DNA of 64,000 nucleotides from Dromiciops gliroides (GCF_019393635.1 NC_057861.1:191100026-191164025); one strand, 5' to 3'. Shown: positions 1-9,500, counted from the stretch's first letter. The notes: generated by a model from the sequence alone, not told the origin. Program-made: numbers and translations.

Positions 1-30
1 AATTTTTTTAAAAATTCATTCATTAATTTA

Positions 31-195
31 TTTGTTTTGGTTTGTTTTGGTTTGGTTTTTCAGGGCAATAAGGGCTAAGTGACTTGCCCAGGGTCACATA
101 GCTAGTAAGTATCAAGTGTCTGAGGCACGATTTGAACTCAGGTCCTCCTGAATCCAGAGCCGGTGCTTTATTCACTTCACCACCTAGCTACCCCC
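31..195 (-). mobile_element. tRNA-derived SINE, type A
   Basis: Antisense SINE with a T/G-rich tail on the left and the CAGCTAGG-type head on the right, near 186. Type A here means a 3' end of the ...CATTGCCCTGCAAAA kind. No clear TSD is visible, partly because the left flank lies close to the window edge. Confidence 0.9.
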
Positions 196-265
196 AACAT
201 TTTTTAACGTCATGGACCCCTGTGGCAGTCTGGGGAAGCCCAAGAACTCCTTTTTAAGAGTAATG

Positions 266-416
266 TTTTTTTTTTTTTTTGGTGAAGCAATTGGGGTTAA
301 GTGACTTGCCCAGGGTCACACAGCTAGTAAGTGTTAAGTGTCTGAGGCTGCATTTGAATTCAGGTCCTCCTGACTCCAGGGCTGGTGCTTATCCACTGCG
401 CCACCTAGCTGTCCCC
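266..416 (-). mobile_element. tRNA-derived SINE, type B
   Basis: Antisense SINE of the second tail type, ending ...CCAATTGCCTCAC in sense. It is flanked by a perfect 10-bp TSD, AAGAGTAATG, at 256-265 and 417-426. Confidence 0.95.
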
Positions 417-690
417 AAGAGTAATGCATTTTTAAATGCATAAAATAAAATGCAGAGGATTACAAAAGAAAGCTAAGGTTAGTGAAAATTAAGATGCCAT
501 TTTTTCTGATATCTCTCCATGGATCCCAGACTAAGAACCTCTGGTCTAGAGATAATAAGAGGTCATCAAAGGTGTTTTCTGGGTTCCTTTTTTCCCCCTT
601 AGCTTCACGTTCTCCAGAAACTTGCCATCTCTAACAAGAAATAGTCCCTGCCCTTAAGGAGCTCAACAGTTTTTTTGTTTTTTGTTTTTT
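417..690. other. Unassigned intergenic DNA
   Basis: A-rich sequence with no recognisable repeat or open frame. The phrase around 641-668 (a 'ccctgcccttaaggagctcaac' type string) resembles an L2 3' end in minus orientation but is too short to call. Confidence 0.4.
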
Positions 691-1190
691 CTAGCAACAA
701 ACATTTATTTTATTTTCCATTTACTTGTAAGGGTAGTTTTCAACATTCATTTTCATAAGATTTAGAGTTTCAAATTTTTCTCCCTCCCTCCCTTTCCTCC
801 CTCCCTTTCCTCCCCAATTCTCATGAGATTGAAGTCTTTGAGCCAATTCTGATGAGTGTTAGGCTCATTTACTGCCCATATTAAACAGATTACTCCACCC
901 AGTTGGGTATGTCTGTTAGTCCCTCCTTGAGCCAACTCTGATGAGTTTTAGGTCTTTGAGCCTTTTCAGATGAATGTAAAATTCATTTACTGCCCTGCTC
1001 CTCTCCCATCTCTTCCCCCACTCCATAAGCCTTTTCCTGTTTCTTTCATGTAGGATTTCACCTCTGCCCTTCCCCCTCCCCCAGTGAATTCCCTTCACCC
1101 CTCAATTTAACCCTAAAGATGTCATCACCTAGCTAAGTGACACAGTGGACAAAGCATGACCGACCCAGGGGGATCCCAGGCTAGTAATTT
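691..1190 (-). mobile_element. Composite L1-associated repeat, copy 1 (internally deleted)
   Basis: On the minus strand this ends with a marsupial L1 3' UTR terminus (ACATGTAA-type motif, then A-rich, at about 691-815). It is joined directly to a region with degenerate direct repeats of GAGCCAATTCTGATGAG and GATTACTCCACCC (about 820-1000), a pyrimidine-rich part, and a degraded SINE head (about 1126-1175). Compared with the next copy it lacks roughly 0.8 kb between the L1 end and the repeat region (junction about 820). What the central region derives from is not known to me. Confidence 0.6.
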
Positions 1191-1751
1191 TTAGCAACAA
1201 ACATTTATTTTATTTTTTCCAGTTACATGTAAGGGTAGTTTTCAACATTCATTTTCATAAGATTTAGAGTTCCAATTTTTTCTCCCTCCCTCCCTCCCTT
1301 TCCTCCCCGCTCCACAAGATCACAATCAGGTTATATATGTACAATCCACAAGTGTTCTTTCTATCAGTTCTTTCTATAGGGGTTCATAGTAAGCTTCCTC
1401 ATTAGTTCCCTGGGATTGTCTTGGATCATTGAACTGCTGAGAGTAGTTAAGTCATTCACATTTGCTCATTGAACAATACTGCTGTCACTATGCACAGTGT
1501 CCTCCCAGCTCTGCTCACTTCACTATACATCAATGTTCATTAGTCTTTCCAGGTTTTGGGGGGATCATCCTGGTTTTCATTTCCTATAGCACAAGACCAT
1601 TCCACCATGATCATATAGCACAGCTTCTTCCATCATTCCTCAATTGATGGACATTCCCTTGATTCTCAATTCTTAGCCTCCACCAAGAGTTGCTATAAAT
1701 ATTTTTTGTGCAATTTTTCCCCCTTTTCTCTTTTTCATGATTACTATTGTT

Positions 1752-1895
1752 TTTGTTTTTGTTTTTGCAGGGGTTAAGTGACTTGCCTAGGGTCACACAG
1801 CTAGTAGGTGTCAAGTGTCTGAGGCCGGATTTGAACTCAGGTACTCCTGAATCCAGGGCCAGTGCTTTATCCACTGCGCCACCTAGCCGCCCCCT
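1752..1895 (-). mobile_element. SINE type A inside composite repeat
   Basis: Perfect 16-bp TSD CATGATTACTATTGTT at 1736-1751 and 1896-1911, so this insertion postdates the composite repeat. Confidence 0.96.
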
Positions 1896-2454
1896 CATGA
1901 TTACTATTGTTAACTGTTTCCCTTCCATCCTATTCCCTTCCCCATCATATTTATTCTATTATCCATCTTCTCTCATCCTATCATTCTTCAAAAGGAATTT
2001 GCTTCTGTCTGTCCTCTCCCCCACTCTGCCCTTCCTTCTTTTGCCCCTCTCTCTTTATCCCCCTCCCCTCCTATTTTCCTGCAAGGTTAGAGAGATTACT
2101 CCGCCCAATTGGGTGTGTACATTTTTCCTTCCTTCAGCCAATTCTAATGAGATTGTGGTCTTTGAGCCAATTCTGATGAGTGTTAGGCTCATTTACTGCC
2201 CAGATTAAATAGATTACTCCACCCAGTTGGGTGTGTCTGTTAGTCCCTCCTTGAGCCAACTCTGATGAGTTTAAGGTCTTTGAGCCTTTTCTGATGAGTG
2301 TAAAATTCATTTACTGCCCTGCTCCTCTCCCATCTCTTCCTCCACTTCATAAGTCTTTTCCTGTTTCTTTCATGTAGGATTTTACCTCTGCCCTTCCCCC
2401 TCCCCCAGTGAATTCCCTTCACCCCTCAATTTAATCCTAAGGATGTCATCATGG

Positions 2455-2512
2455 GGCAGCTAGGTGACACAGTGGACAAAGTACCACCCCTGGACCCAGG
2501 GGGATCCCATAG
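2455..2512 (+). repeat. SINE head fragment
   Basis: Begins GGGGCAGCTAGGTGACAC and is recognisable up to a diverged 'CTGGACCCAGGGGGATCC' stretch, then stops before the B box. It is present at the same place in both composite copies (the other at about 1126-1175), so it is part of that repeat rather than an independent insertion. Confidence 0.6.
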
Positions 2513-2525
2513 ACTAGTAATTTTT

Positions 2526-2946
2526 AATAATTTTAGACATAACTCAGAGACTAGGCTGAGACCACAAAGGAACAGAGGAGTCCATTCAAAAGAAAAATCT
2601 AAATATGCCTAATGACTGCAGGGTGAGCTGGATTAGTCTACTTAAAAAATGAGCTGGATATTCCCTAAGGCTATAATCTATGGGGCTACCAGACCCTTCT
2701 TCTGATGGAAGAAAAAGGTAAATCATAGATGAAGACCAATAGGAAGCAGCAGAAATAACAACAGCAACAAAATCAGTAAAACCATTGGAGACACTCAGCA
2801 GAGAACAACAGCAGTAGCTCAGCAGAAAGCATATATCCTAGAGTACTGATGTGGCAGAGAAACAAAGCTGGTCTGGACCTCCAACTCAGTGAAAAAAGAA
2901 GGCAATGTACTGAGTTCTGCGGATACAAAAAAAAAAAAAAAGGGAA
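2526..2946. other. Unassigned DNA
   Basis: No repeat family recognised. The sequence is purine-rich with many short CAGCAGAAA and AACAACAGCA motifs. No coding potential is convincing. Confidence 0.4.
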
Positions 2947-3093
2947 GGGGCAGCTAGGTGGCGCAATGGATAAAGCACCAGCCCTAGATTCAGGAGGACC
3001 TGAGTTCAAATCCAGCCTCAGACACTTGACACTTATTAGCTATGTGACCCTGGGCAAGTCACTTAACCCCCATTGCCCTGCAAAAAAAAAAAA
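2947..3093 (+). mobile_element. tRNA-derived marsupial SINE, type A (reference copy)
   Basis: A representative of the dominant family here. The 5' part is tRNA-like: an A box (TGGCGCAATGG, 2959-2969) and a B box (GAGTTCAAATCC, 3002-3013) form an internal RNA polymerase III promoter. The 3' half (GTGACCCTGGGCAAGTCACTTAACC) resembles the MIR/CORE-SINE segment and ends in poly(A). The family has no protein; it is expected to move using L1 machinery, which fits the poly(A) tails and the 10-17 bp TSDs seen at other copies. About 65 body-containing copies occur in this window. It is probably the family called WSINE1 or a close relative. Confidence 0.93.
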
Positions 3094-3860
3094 GGCAAAA
3101 GACAATCCCTGCCTTTGAGGAGCTCACAGTCTAATGGGGGAGAAAACAAGCAAATATATATGTACAAGCAAGTTATAGAAAGGGTAAAATGAAAATAATT
3201 ATGAGACAAGGCACTGGAAATAGGGATTAGGAAAGACTTACTGTATAAAATGGGATTTGAGTTGAGGCTTGAAGAAAGATAAGGAGGGTGAGCATTCCAG
3301 GCAGAGAAAATGCTTGGAGGTGAGATCACAGTGTCTTGTTAAGGGAACAATCTGGAGGCAAGTGTCCCTGGATTGAAATTATATAGGGGGAGTGGTGGTG
3401 GTAATAAAGTACATGAAGATAGGAAAGGTAGGAGGAGGAGGCTACATTATGAAGGTCTTTGAATGTCAAACAGGGGATTCTGTATTTGATTCTAGAGGTG
3501 ATAGGGAGCCACTAGAGTTTATTGAATAGGCGGTGTTGGGGATGGCTGTGTCTGTGTGTGACATAGTTGGAACTGTGACTTAAGAAAATCATTCTGGTAG
3601 CTGAATGGAGGCCATATTAGAGTGGGGAGAGACTTAAAGCAGGTAGTTCCAGCAGTAGATGATTACAATGTCTAGTCATGAGTTGAAAAGAGCCTGCACT
3701 GGAGTGATGGCAGTATTAGAGGAAAAAAGGGAGTATATTCAAGAGAGGTTACAGAAGTAAAATTCACAGGTCTTGGCAAGAGATTGGCAGGCTTACTGAA
3801 AGTAGAACTGAATACATATTTTTCTGGAATGGCCACAGTGATGAAGAGGGTCATAAAGCA
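3094..3860 (-). repeat. L2 LINE 3' portion
   Basis: The plus strand reads as the reverse complement of L2 ORF2 and its 3' end: 'CCCTGCCTTTGAGGAGCTCACAGTCTAATGG' type phrases at 3105-3140, then 'GGAGCCACTAGAGTTTATTGA', 'CATTCTGGTAGCTGAATGGAGG' and 'AAATTCACAGGTCTTGGC' type phrases further right. Heavily diverged, with stops in all long frames. Confidence 0.75.
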
Positions 3861-3861
3861 A

Positions 3862-4349
3862 ATGTAATCAAAAGTAATCTAGTCTACCAATCAAATTACC
3901 AAAAATTACTTTATAGAGCTAGAAAAAATAATAACAAAATTCATCCAGAAGAACAAAAGGTCAAGATGATCAAGGGAATTATTGAAAAAATGCAAAGGAA
4001 GGTGGCCTAGCCATATCAGATTTAAATCTATATTATAAAGCAGCAATCATCAAAACTGATTGGTACTGGCTAAGAAATAGAGTGGTGGATCAGTGGAATA
4101 GGTTAGGCACACAAGACACAGGAGTAAGTGACTATAGGAGTCTACTATTTGATAAACCCAAAGACTCAAGCTTTTGGGATAAAAATTCATTATTTGGCAA
4201 AAACTGATGGGAAACTGGAAAATAGTATGGTGGAAATTAAGCATACTGAATACCAAAATAAGTTCAAAATGGGTACATGATTTAGATATAAAACAAATTA
4301 GAAGAAGAAGGAACAGTTTACTTGTCAGTTCTATGGAGAGGGGAAGAAT
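3862..4349 (+). mobile_element. L1 ORF2 fragment, left part of a split plus-strand L1
   Basis: Translates, with interruptions, to the L1 ORF2 region upstream of the C-terminus: ELEKIITKFIQKNKRSR, GGLAISDLNLYYKAAIIKTD WYWLRNR (broken), DQWNRLG, and a lysine-rich continuation. The same L1 resumes at 6627 after the minus-strand L1 insertion, and GAGGGGAAGAAT (4338-4349 and 6627-6638) is the duplicated target. Confidence 0.85.
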
Positions 4350-4865
4350 CCATTTATTTTTAATTTTTTTATCATAAAAGTATTTTTATTATTTTCCAGT
4401 TACATGTGAAGATAGTTTTCAACATTTGTTTTCAAAAGATTCTTAGTTCCGAATTTTTTCCCTCCCTCCTTTTACTCCCCTTTTCCCAGGGCAGAAAGCA
4501 ATATGATATAGGTTTTATATGTACAATCATATTAAACATTTATGCATTAATCATATTGTAAAAGAAGAATCAGAACACAAGGGGAAAACCTCAAAAAAAA
4601 AAAAAAAGTAGAAGCAGTATGGTTCAATCTGCATTCAGAATCCACAGTTCTTTTTTCTGGTTGTGGAGAACATTTTCTATCATGAGTTCTTTGGAATTGT
4701 CTTGGATCATCGAACTGCTGAGAAGAGCCAAGTCTATCACAGTTGATCATCATATGATGTTGCTGTTACTTTTTACAATGTTTTCCTGGTTGTGCTCACT
4801 TCACTCACTTTCAGTTCACTTAAGTCTTTCCAGATTTTTCAGAAATCTGTCTGCTCATCATTTCT
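4350..4865 (-). mobile_element. L1 3' UTR, right-hand partner at 5853 (nested L1, outer)
   Basis: Minus-strand L1 3' end: antisense ...TATTTTCCAGTTACATGTGAAGATAG..., then the conserved 3' UTR with TTGTCTTGGATCATCGAACTG and GCTCACTTCACT. The element continues at 5853-6626, interrupted by a second L1 whose 15-bp TSD CTGCTCATCATTTCT is at 4851-4865 and 5853-5867. Confidence 0.9.
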
Positions 4866-5852
4866 TTTTTTTTAATTAATAAAGTATTTTATTTTTTTTT
4901 CCTGTTACATGTAAAGATAGTTCTCAACTTTTGTTTATACAAGCTTTCCAATTTCAGAGTTTTTTCCCTCCCTCTCCTCCCTCCCTCTCCTCCCTCCCCC
5001 TCCCCTAGACAGCAGGTAATCAAATATAGGTTTTATATATATATATATATATAACATTAAACATATTTCTGCATTAGTCATGTTATTTATTTTTAATTAA
5101 TAAGGTATTTTATTTTTTCCGTTACATGTAAAGATAGTTCTCAACTTTTGTTTATACAAGCTTTCCAATTTCAGATTTTTCTCCCTCCCTCCCCTCCCTC
5201 CCTCCTCCCCTAGACAGCAGATAATCTGATATAGGTTATATATGTATTTATACACACATAATAACATCAAACCTATTTCTGCATTAGTCATGTTATAAGA
5301 GAAAAATCAGAGCAATGATGAAAGACCTCAAAATAGAAAAACATCAGCACCAAAAACAAAAGAAATAGTATGGTTCATTCAGTATCTATACTCCACAGTT
5401 CTTTTTTTTTTTTTCCCCTGGATTTGGAGATCCTCTTCTATCATGAGTTCCCTGGAACTCTTCTGTACCATTGCATTGGTGAGAAGAATATAGTCCATCA
5501 CAGTAGATCAACACACAATGTTGATGATACTGTGTACAATGTTCTTCTGGTTCTGCTCATCTCACTCATCATCAACCCACACAAGACCCTCCAGGTTTCT
5601 CTGAACTCCTCCTGCTCATCTTTCTTCCAGCACAATAGTATTCCATTGTATTCATATACCACAACTTGTCCAGCCATTCCACAATTGATGGGCATCCCTT
5701 CAACTTCCAATTCCTTGCCATCACGTACAGAGCAGCTATAAATATTTTTGTACATGTGAGTCCCTCTCCCCTTTCCATGATCTCTTTGGGAAAAAGGCCC
5801 AAAAGTGGTATTGCTGGGTCAAAGGGTATGCACAGCTTTATCACCCTTTGGG
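4866..5852 (-). mobile_element. L1 nested inside L1, with duplicated 3' end
   Basis: Minus-strand L1 3' end and ORF2 C-terminus inserted into the L1 at 4350-6626. Its 3' UTR start occurs twice: 4868-5087 runs to GCATTAGTCATGTTAT, then 5088 restarts at the poly(A)/ACATGTAA boundary and runs through 5281-5296, where the same phrase recurs, and on into ORF2. The C-terminal ORF2 peptide is readable at 5572-5844 ([30 protein letters not shown]). Confidence 0.85.
5036..5058. repeat. (TA)n microsatellite
   Basis: About ten TA units inside the nested L1 3' UTR, replacing the usual GGTTATATATGTACAATC-type sequence. Confidence 0.85.
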
Positions 5853-6626
5853 CTGCTCATCATTTCTAACTGCACAATAGTATTCCATTATAGTCATATA
5901 CCACAACTTGTTCAGCCATTCCCTAATTGATGGACATTCCCTTGATTTCCAATTCTTTGCCACCACAAAGAGAACTGCTATAAATATTTTTGAACATGTG
6001 AGTCCTTTTCCATTTTTTATGATTTCTTTGGGATACAGACCTAGTAGTGGTATTACTTGGTCAAAGGGTATGTACAGTCCATAGACCTTTGGGCATAGTT
6101 CCAAATTGCTCTCCAGAATGGTGGGATCAGTTCACAACTCCACCAACGATGCATTAGTGTTCCATTTTTCCCGTGGTTTCTCCAACGTTTATTATTTTCC
6201 TTTTTTGTCATATTAGCCAATCTGATAGGTGTGAGGTGGTACCTCAGAGTTGTTTTAATTTGCATTTCTCTTTTCAGTAGTGATTTAGAGCATTTTTTCA
6301 TATGGCAATAGATTTGATTTCTTTGTCTGAAAACTGCCTGTTCATATCCTTTGACTATTTCTCAATTGGGGAATGACTTACATTCTTTTTTTTTTTTTTT
6401 TTTAGTGAGGCAATTGGGGTTAAGTGACTTGCCCAGGGTCCCACAGCTAGTAAGTGTTAAGTGTCTGAGGCTGGATTTGAACTCAGGTACTACTGATTCC
6501 AGGGCCAGTGCTCTATCCACTGCGCCACCTAGCTGCCCCATGACTTGCATTCTTATAAATTTGATTTAGTTTCCTATATATTTTAGAAACAAGGCCTTTA
6601 TCAGAAACACTGGCTGTAAAAATTGT
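5853..6626 (-). pseudogene. L1 ORF2 C-terminal region (continuation of outer minus L1)
   Basis: The antisense strand carries the conserved end of L1 ORF2 in two overlapping open stretches. Positions 6053-6301 read [20 protein letters not shown] then [18 protein letters not shown], with the WWSCELI and [10 protein letters not shown] motifs. Positions 5841-6104 read IPFDQVIPLLGLYPKEI and then NKLWYMTIMEYYCAVRNDE. These match the zinc-knuckle-containing C-terminal domain of L1 ORF2 proteins. Frameshifts between the two stretches and 5' truncation (at 6626) make it nonfunctional. Right TSD GAGGGGAAGAAT at 6627-6638. Confidence 0.9.
6388..6539 (-). mobile_element. SINE type B in L1
   Basis: 15-bp TSD ATGACTTACATTCTT / ATGACTTGCATTCTT at 6373-6387 and 6540-6554, one mismatch. 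Inserted in the antisense ORF2 of the outer L1. Confidence 0.95.
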
Positions 6627-6790
6627 GAGGGGAAGAATTTATGACCAAACAAGAGACAGAGAACATTCTGGAATGTAAAATGGATAATTTTGATTACATT
6701 AAATTTAAAAGGTTTTGCATAAACAAAACTAATACAACCAAGATTAGAAGGAAAGCGGAAAGCTGGGAACAATTTTTACAGTCAGTGTAT
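6627..6790 (+). mobile_element. L1 ORF2 fragment, right part of the split plus-strand L1
   Basis: Continues the L1 begun at 3862. The translation reads EEFMTKQETENILECKMDNF, DYIKFKRFCINKTNTTKIRR and WEQFLQS, corresponding to the L1 ORF2 segment just before the SDKGL motif. It stops abruptly at about 6790; its own 3' end is absent. Confidence 0.85.
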
Positions 6791-7040
6791 AACTAATGCT
6801 TCTTTAGGTCTACAAGTTATTATCAACACTTTACCCTCGTTTCTCTAAATTCCCCAACAGATTTTTTGGGAATAAAAAAAATCATCCTTCCTTCTTGACA
6901 GGAGACCAACCACCAGTTTACTCCTATATTCCCTGTCAAAATCCTCAATAGCAATTAACTATGGAAGCCAAAACAACATTGTGAGAGTAGATTGGGAAAT
7001 ACAACTAGCATAAGAAGCCAAAGTTTTGGGAAAACAGATT
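6791..7040. other. Unassigned DNA
   Basis: No repeat recognised; AT-rich sequence with no open frame of note. Confidence 0.4.
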
Positions 7041-7283
7041 GAATAGTTTAGTCGTTTTAGTTGTGTCTGACTCTTCATGACCTCATTTGGAGTTTTCTTA
7101 GCAAAGATATTATATCGGTTTGCCACTTCCTTCTCCAACTTATTTTATAGATGAGGAAACTGAGGCAATCAGGGTTAAATGATTTGCCCAGAGTCACACA
7201 GCTAATCCGTTTTGGAGGCTAGATTTAAACTCAGGTTTCTTTGACTCCAGGCCTAGCATTTCACCACTGTGCCATCTAGCTTT
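7041..7283 (-). repeat. MAR1/MIR-type CORE-SINE
   Basis: Antisense full-length copy. The left end has GTTGTGTCTGACTCTTCATGACC (reverse of the GGTCATGAAGAGTCAGACA tail), then TTTTATAGATGAGGAAACTGAGGCA and the CAGAGTCACACAGCTAAT core, ending in a tRNA-like head (CACTGTGCCATCTAGC). It is older than the type A/B SINEs, with many substitutions. Confidence 0.85.
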
Positions 7284-7416
7284 GATTGAGTCATACACTC
7301 CACCACTTTTGGAAAGGGTGACCACCAACAAGAGAATTGGCTCAAGCCTGGCCGTTTTGGTTTTTTTTTTTTTCCTGGAGATCTGTACCAGAAGTTCTTT
7401 AGATAGTACAGATCTG

Positions 7417-7550
7417 TTTTTGTTTTTGTGGGGCAATGAGGGTTAGGTGACTTGCCCAGGATCACACAGCTAATAAGTGTCAAGTGTCTGAATCTGGATT
7501 TGAATTCAGGTCCTCCTGAGTTCAGGGCTGGTGCTTTATCCACTGCGCCC
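7417..7550 (-). mobile_element. SINE type A
   Basis: 16-bp TSD AGATAGTACAGATCTG / AGATAGTGCAGATCTG at 7401-7416 and 7551-7566. The first ~14 bases of the SINE head are missing, so this is a slightly 5'-truncated insertion. Confidence 0.95.
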
Positions 7551-7566
7551 AGATAGTGCAGATCTG

Positions 7567-8034
7567 AAGTGAAGTATAAAATGCCCAATTATCACTTCTT
7601 CAAGCTGTTTTATGTTTTTATGTTTAAGTAGCAGCTTCCTGGCAAGCTGCTTTATGTTCTTATGATGTTTAAGTATCAGCTTTCCAGAAAATGGTAATAG
7701 TTATAAGTTGTTACTAAATCTTCTTTAAGTTGTTTTGTTAAAATGTGCTAGAAGTCTTTTATGCTATTTCTTTTGTGTGTAGGAATGCATTTCCTGTCTC
7801 AAAAATGATTTATATTGTACACTGAGTATGTTTTTATTCTCTTCTTTTTGGGGAAACCCTACACATGAGCCACAACCTAAATTATAAGTAAAATCATTTC
7901 CAGGGAGCCTAAACCCTCTCATTAGAGACTAGTTTTCCCCCAGGATTGATCCTAGTCCAAACCACATGCCTAGGTAGAGAACAGGAAATGGGTGTAGTGC
8001 CCTAACCCCTCTGTGCCTAGCAAAGGTCTCTCAA
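7567..8034. other. Unassigned DNA with a short internal duplication
   Basis: Contains two related phrases built on GCTG(T/C)TTTATGTT...TATGTTTAAGTA(G/T)CAGCTT(C/T)C (7603-7640 and 7651-7687), a degenerate ~48-bp direct duplication. No coding or transposon signature. Confidence 0.5.
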
Positions 8035-8046
8035 AATTAGACTAGG

Positions 8047-8190
8047 GGGGCAGCTAGATGGCGCAGTGGATAGAGCACCGGCCCTGGAGTCAGGAGGACC
8101 TGAGTTCAAATCCGGCCTCAGACACTTAACACTTACTAGCTGTGTGACCCTGGGCAAGTCACCTAGCCCCCCATTGCCTGTAAAAAAAAA
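8047..8190 (+). mobile_element. SINE, first of three in a row (A/B chimera)
   Basis: The head is type B-like (GATAGAGCAC, GGAGTCAGGAGG, CACTTAACAC) but the tail is type A-like (CATTGCCTGTAAAA). The phrase AAATTAGACTAGG stands on both sides (about 8035-8046 and 8190-8202). Confidence 0.92.
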
Positions 8191-8205
8191 AATTAGACTA
8201 GGACT

Positions 8206-8350
8206 GGGGCAGCTAGGTGGCACAATGGATAAAGCATGGGCCCTGGATTCAGGAGGACCTGAGATCAAATCCGGCCTCAGGCACTTAACACTTACTAGCT
8301 GTGTGACCCTGGGCAAGTCACCTACCCCCCCATTGCCTGCAAAAAAAAAA
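8206..8350 (+). mobile_element. SINE, second of three in a row
   Basis: Nearly identical to the copy that follows: both carry CACAATGGATAAAGCA, GAGATCAAATC at the B box and CTCAGGCACTTAACAC. They are separated by AAATTAGGCTAGGACT. Confidence 0.93.
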
Positions 8351-8365
8351 AATTAGGCTAGGACT

Positions 8366-8511
8366 GGGGCAGCTAGGTGGCACAATGGATAAAGCACTGG
8401 CCCTGGATTCAGGAGGACCTGAGATCAAATCTGGCCTCAGGCACTTAACACTTACTAGCTGTGTGACCCTGGGCAAATCACTTAACCCTCATTGCCCTGC
8501 CAAAAAAAAAA
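8366..8511 (+). mobile_element. SINE, third of three in a row
   Basis: Ends in poly(A) followed by a fourth copy of ATTAGACTAGGA at 8511-8522. Its high similarity to the preceding copy, including rare variants, suggests local duplication of that unit. Confidence 0.93.
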
Positions 8512-9240
8512 TTAGACTAGGATGACCTTTCCATAGTTCTGAGACTGGTACTAATATACAACCCTTATCTGTAAACTGAAACCCAGTTTATTCAGTTTTG
8601 TTACCATCACAAATACCCATAGACCATATTGGATCCTTCAAAATAATTTCTTAAATTAAGCAATCAATTAATATTTATTCAGCACTTACTATGTGCCAAA
8701 AAGTCATGACATTAACATGTGAGGATTCTTCCCAAACCAAAGATTAGACTGGGAAGTCCAAAGGACTCTTGCAGCCACTATCCATCCTTCACTTTCCATA
8801 AAATGTGGTTTTACTAGGTTTTTTCACTAACCTCCCCATTTTTCTCAATGTTGGGACTCCCTGTTCTTTAGGTATATGTTCAGCTTTACACATACTCATC
8901 TGTAACCAAAGTTTCCAGTTTATCACAAACTTCTGGATTGTCTATCAAGTAAAGCTTAATCTCTCCTCAAGCAATTCTATGCTTACTAATCTCAGGTCCA
9001 TGGACAGATCAAGTATACAAACTGAATATTAGTGTAATATCTATGTTTACACCTTCTACCAACAGGCAATTTGGCCTCTCTTTTCTCTATTGCAAATTCT
9101 TTCACAATAAAATGATCTACTTTTCTTCCCAGAACTTTATGTTTATTTTATCAATTTCTTGCCCCCCACCTCTTATATCTCCGTTGCCCTTATGGACAAA
9201 CTACCTGTGGTGGGAATGAGTTTAAAGAATAGTCAGTAAC
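8512..9240. other. Unassigned DNA with a possible L2 end
   Basis: Around 8662-8697 the phrase ATTAATATTTATTCAGCACTTACTATGTGCC is the usual antisense L2 3' end, but nothing beyond it aligns. The remainder shows no recognisable element. Confidence 0.45.
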
Positions 9241-9500
9241 CACAAAGATCTTGATAGCCTAAAAAATGAATTTAATTTCATAGGAGGAAATATAATTAAG
9301 AAAAATGTAAAATTCTACCCTTGTTATAAAAATAATCAAATTCACAAGTACAGAATGGGGGAGGAATGGCTAGAGAACACTGTGTTAAAAAAGATAAGAG
9401 ACTTTTAATGGCTTGCAAGCTTAAAATGAATGTGCCACACCATCCAAAAAAAGTCAATACTATCTTAGGCATAGTGTCCAAAGGAGGAGAATTTCCCATG
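9241..9500 (+). repeat. CR1/L3-type LINE fragment
   Basis: Matches the same family as the long relic at 49330-50650: GATCTTGATAGCCT..., then CACAAGTACAGAATGGGGGAGG and ATGGCTAGAGAACACTGTGTT, then a 'GACTTTTAATGGCTTGCAAGCT' phrase corresponding to the 'gttttagtggactgcaagctcaat' part of the family. Highly diverged. Confidence 0.65.

Larger units (their letters stand above)
1191..2525 (-). mobile_element. Composite L1-associated repeat, copy 2 (longer)
   Basis: Minus-strand L1 3' end with full 3' UTR (1191-1740; the antisense phrases TCTTGGATCATTGAACTGCTGA and CACTTCACT are typical of marsupial L1). It continues through 1911-2090 into the same direct-repeat region as copy 1 (2090-2330) and the same SINE-like head (about 2455-2512). 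It is interrupted by a SINE at 1752-1895. A third, LTR-broken relative lies at 17848-19260. The L1 part is secure; the rest is unclassified. Confidence 0.65.

Noticed and set aside
1747..2208. A 153-codon open frame, one of the longest in the window.
   Set aside because: It begins in an antisense SINE and runs through pyrimidine-rich composite-repeat sequence; the composition is Leu/Ser/Pro/Phe as expected from a CT-rich tract.
6600..6790. Apparent 5' inversion (twin priming) of an L1, with plus and minus ORF2 pieces meeting at 6626.
   Set aside because: The 12-bp duplication GAGGGGAAGAAT at 4338-4349 and 6627-6638 shows that the plus pieces are one L1 interrupted by a separate minus L1.
8047..8190. 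The tRNA-like head of SINEs as functional tRNA genes.
   Set aside because: Only A and B box similarity is retained; there is no cloverleaf-compatible anticodon arm or 3' acceptor stem, and the element continues into the SINE body.
8017..8356. Open frames of ~97 codons on both strands that look like a small repetitive protein.
   Set aside because: They are translations of three tandem SINEs.
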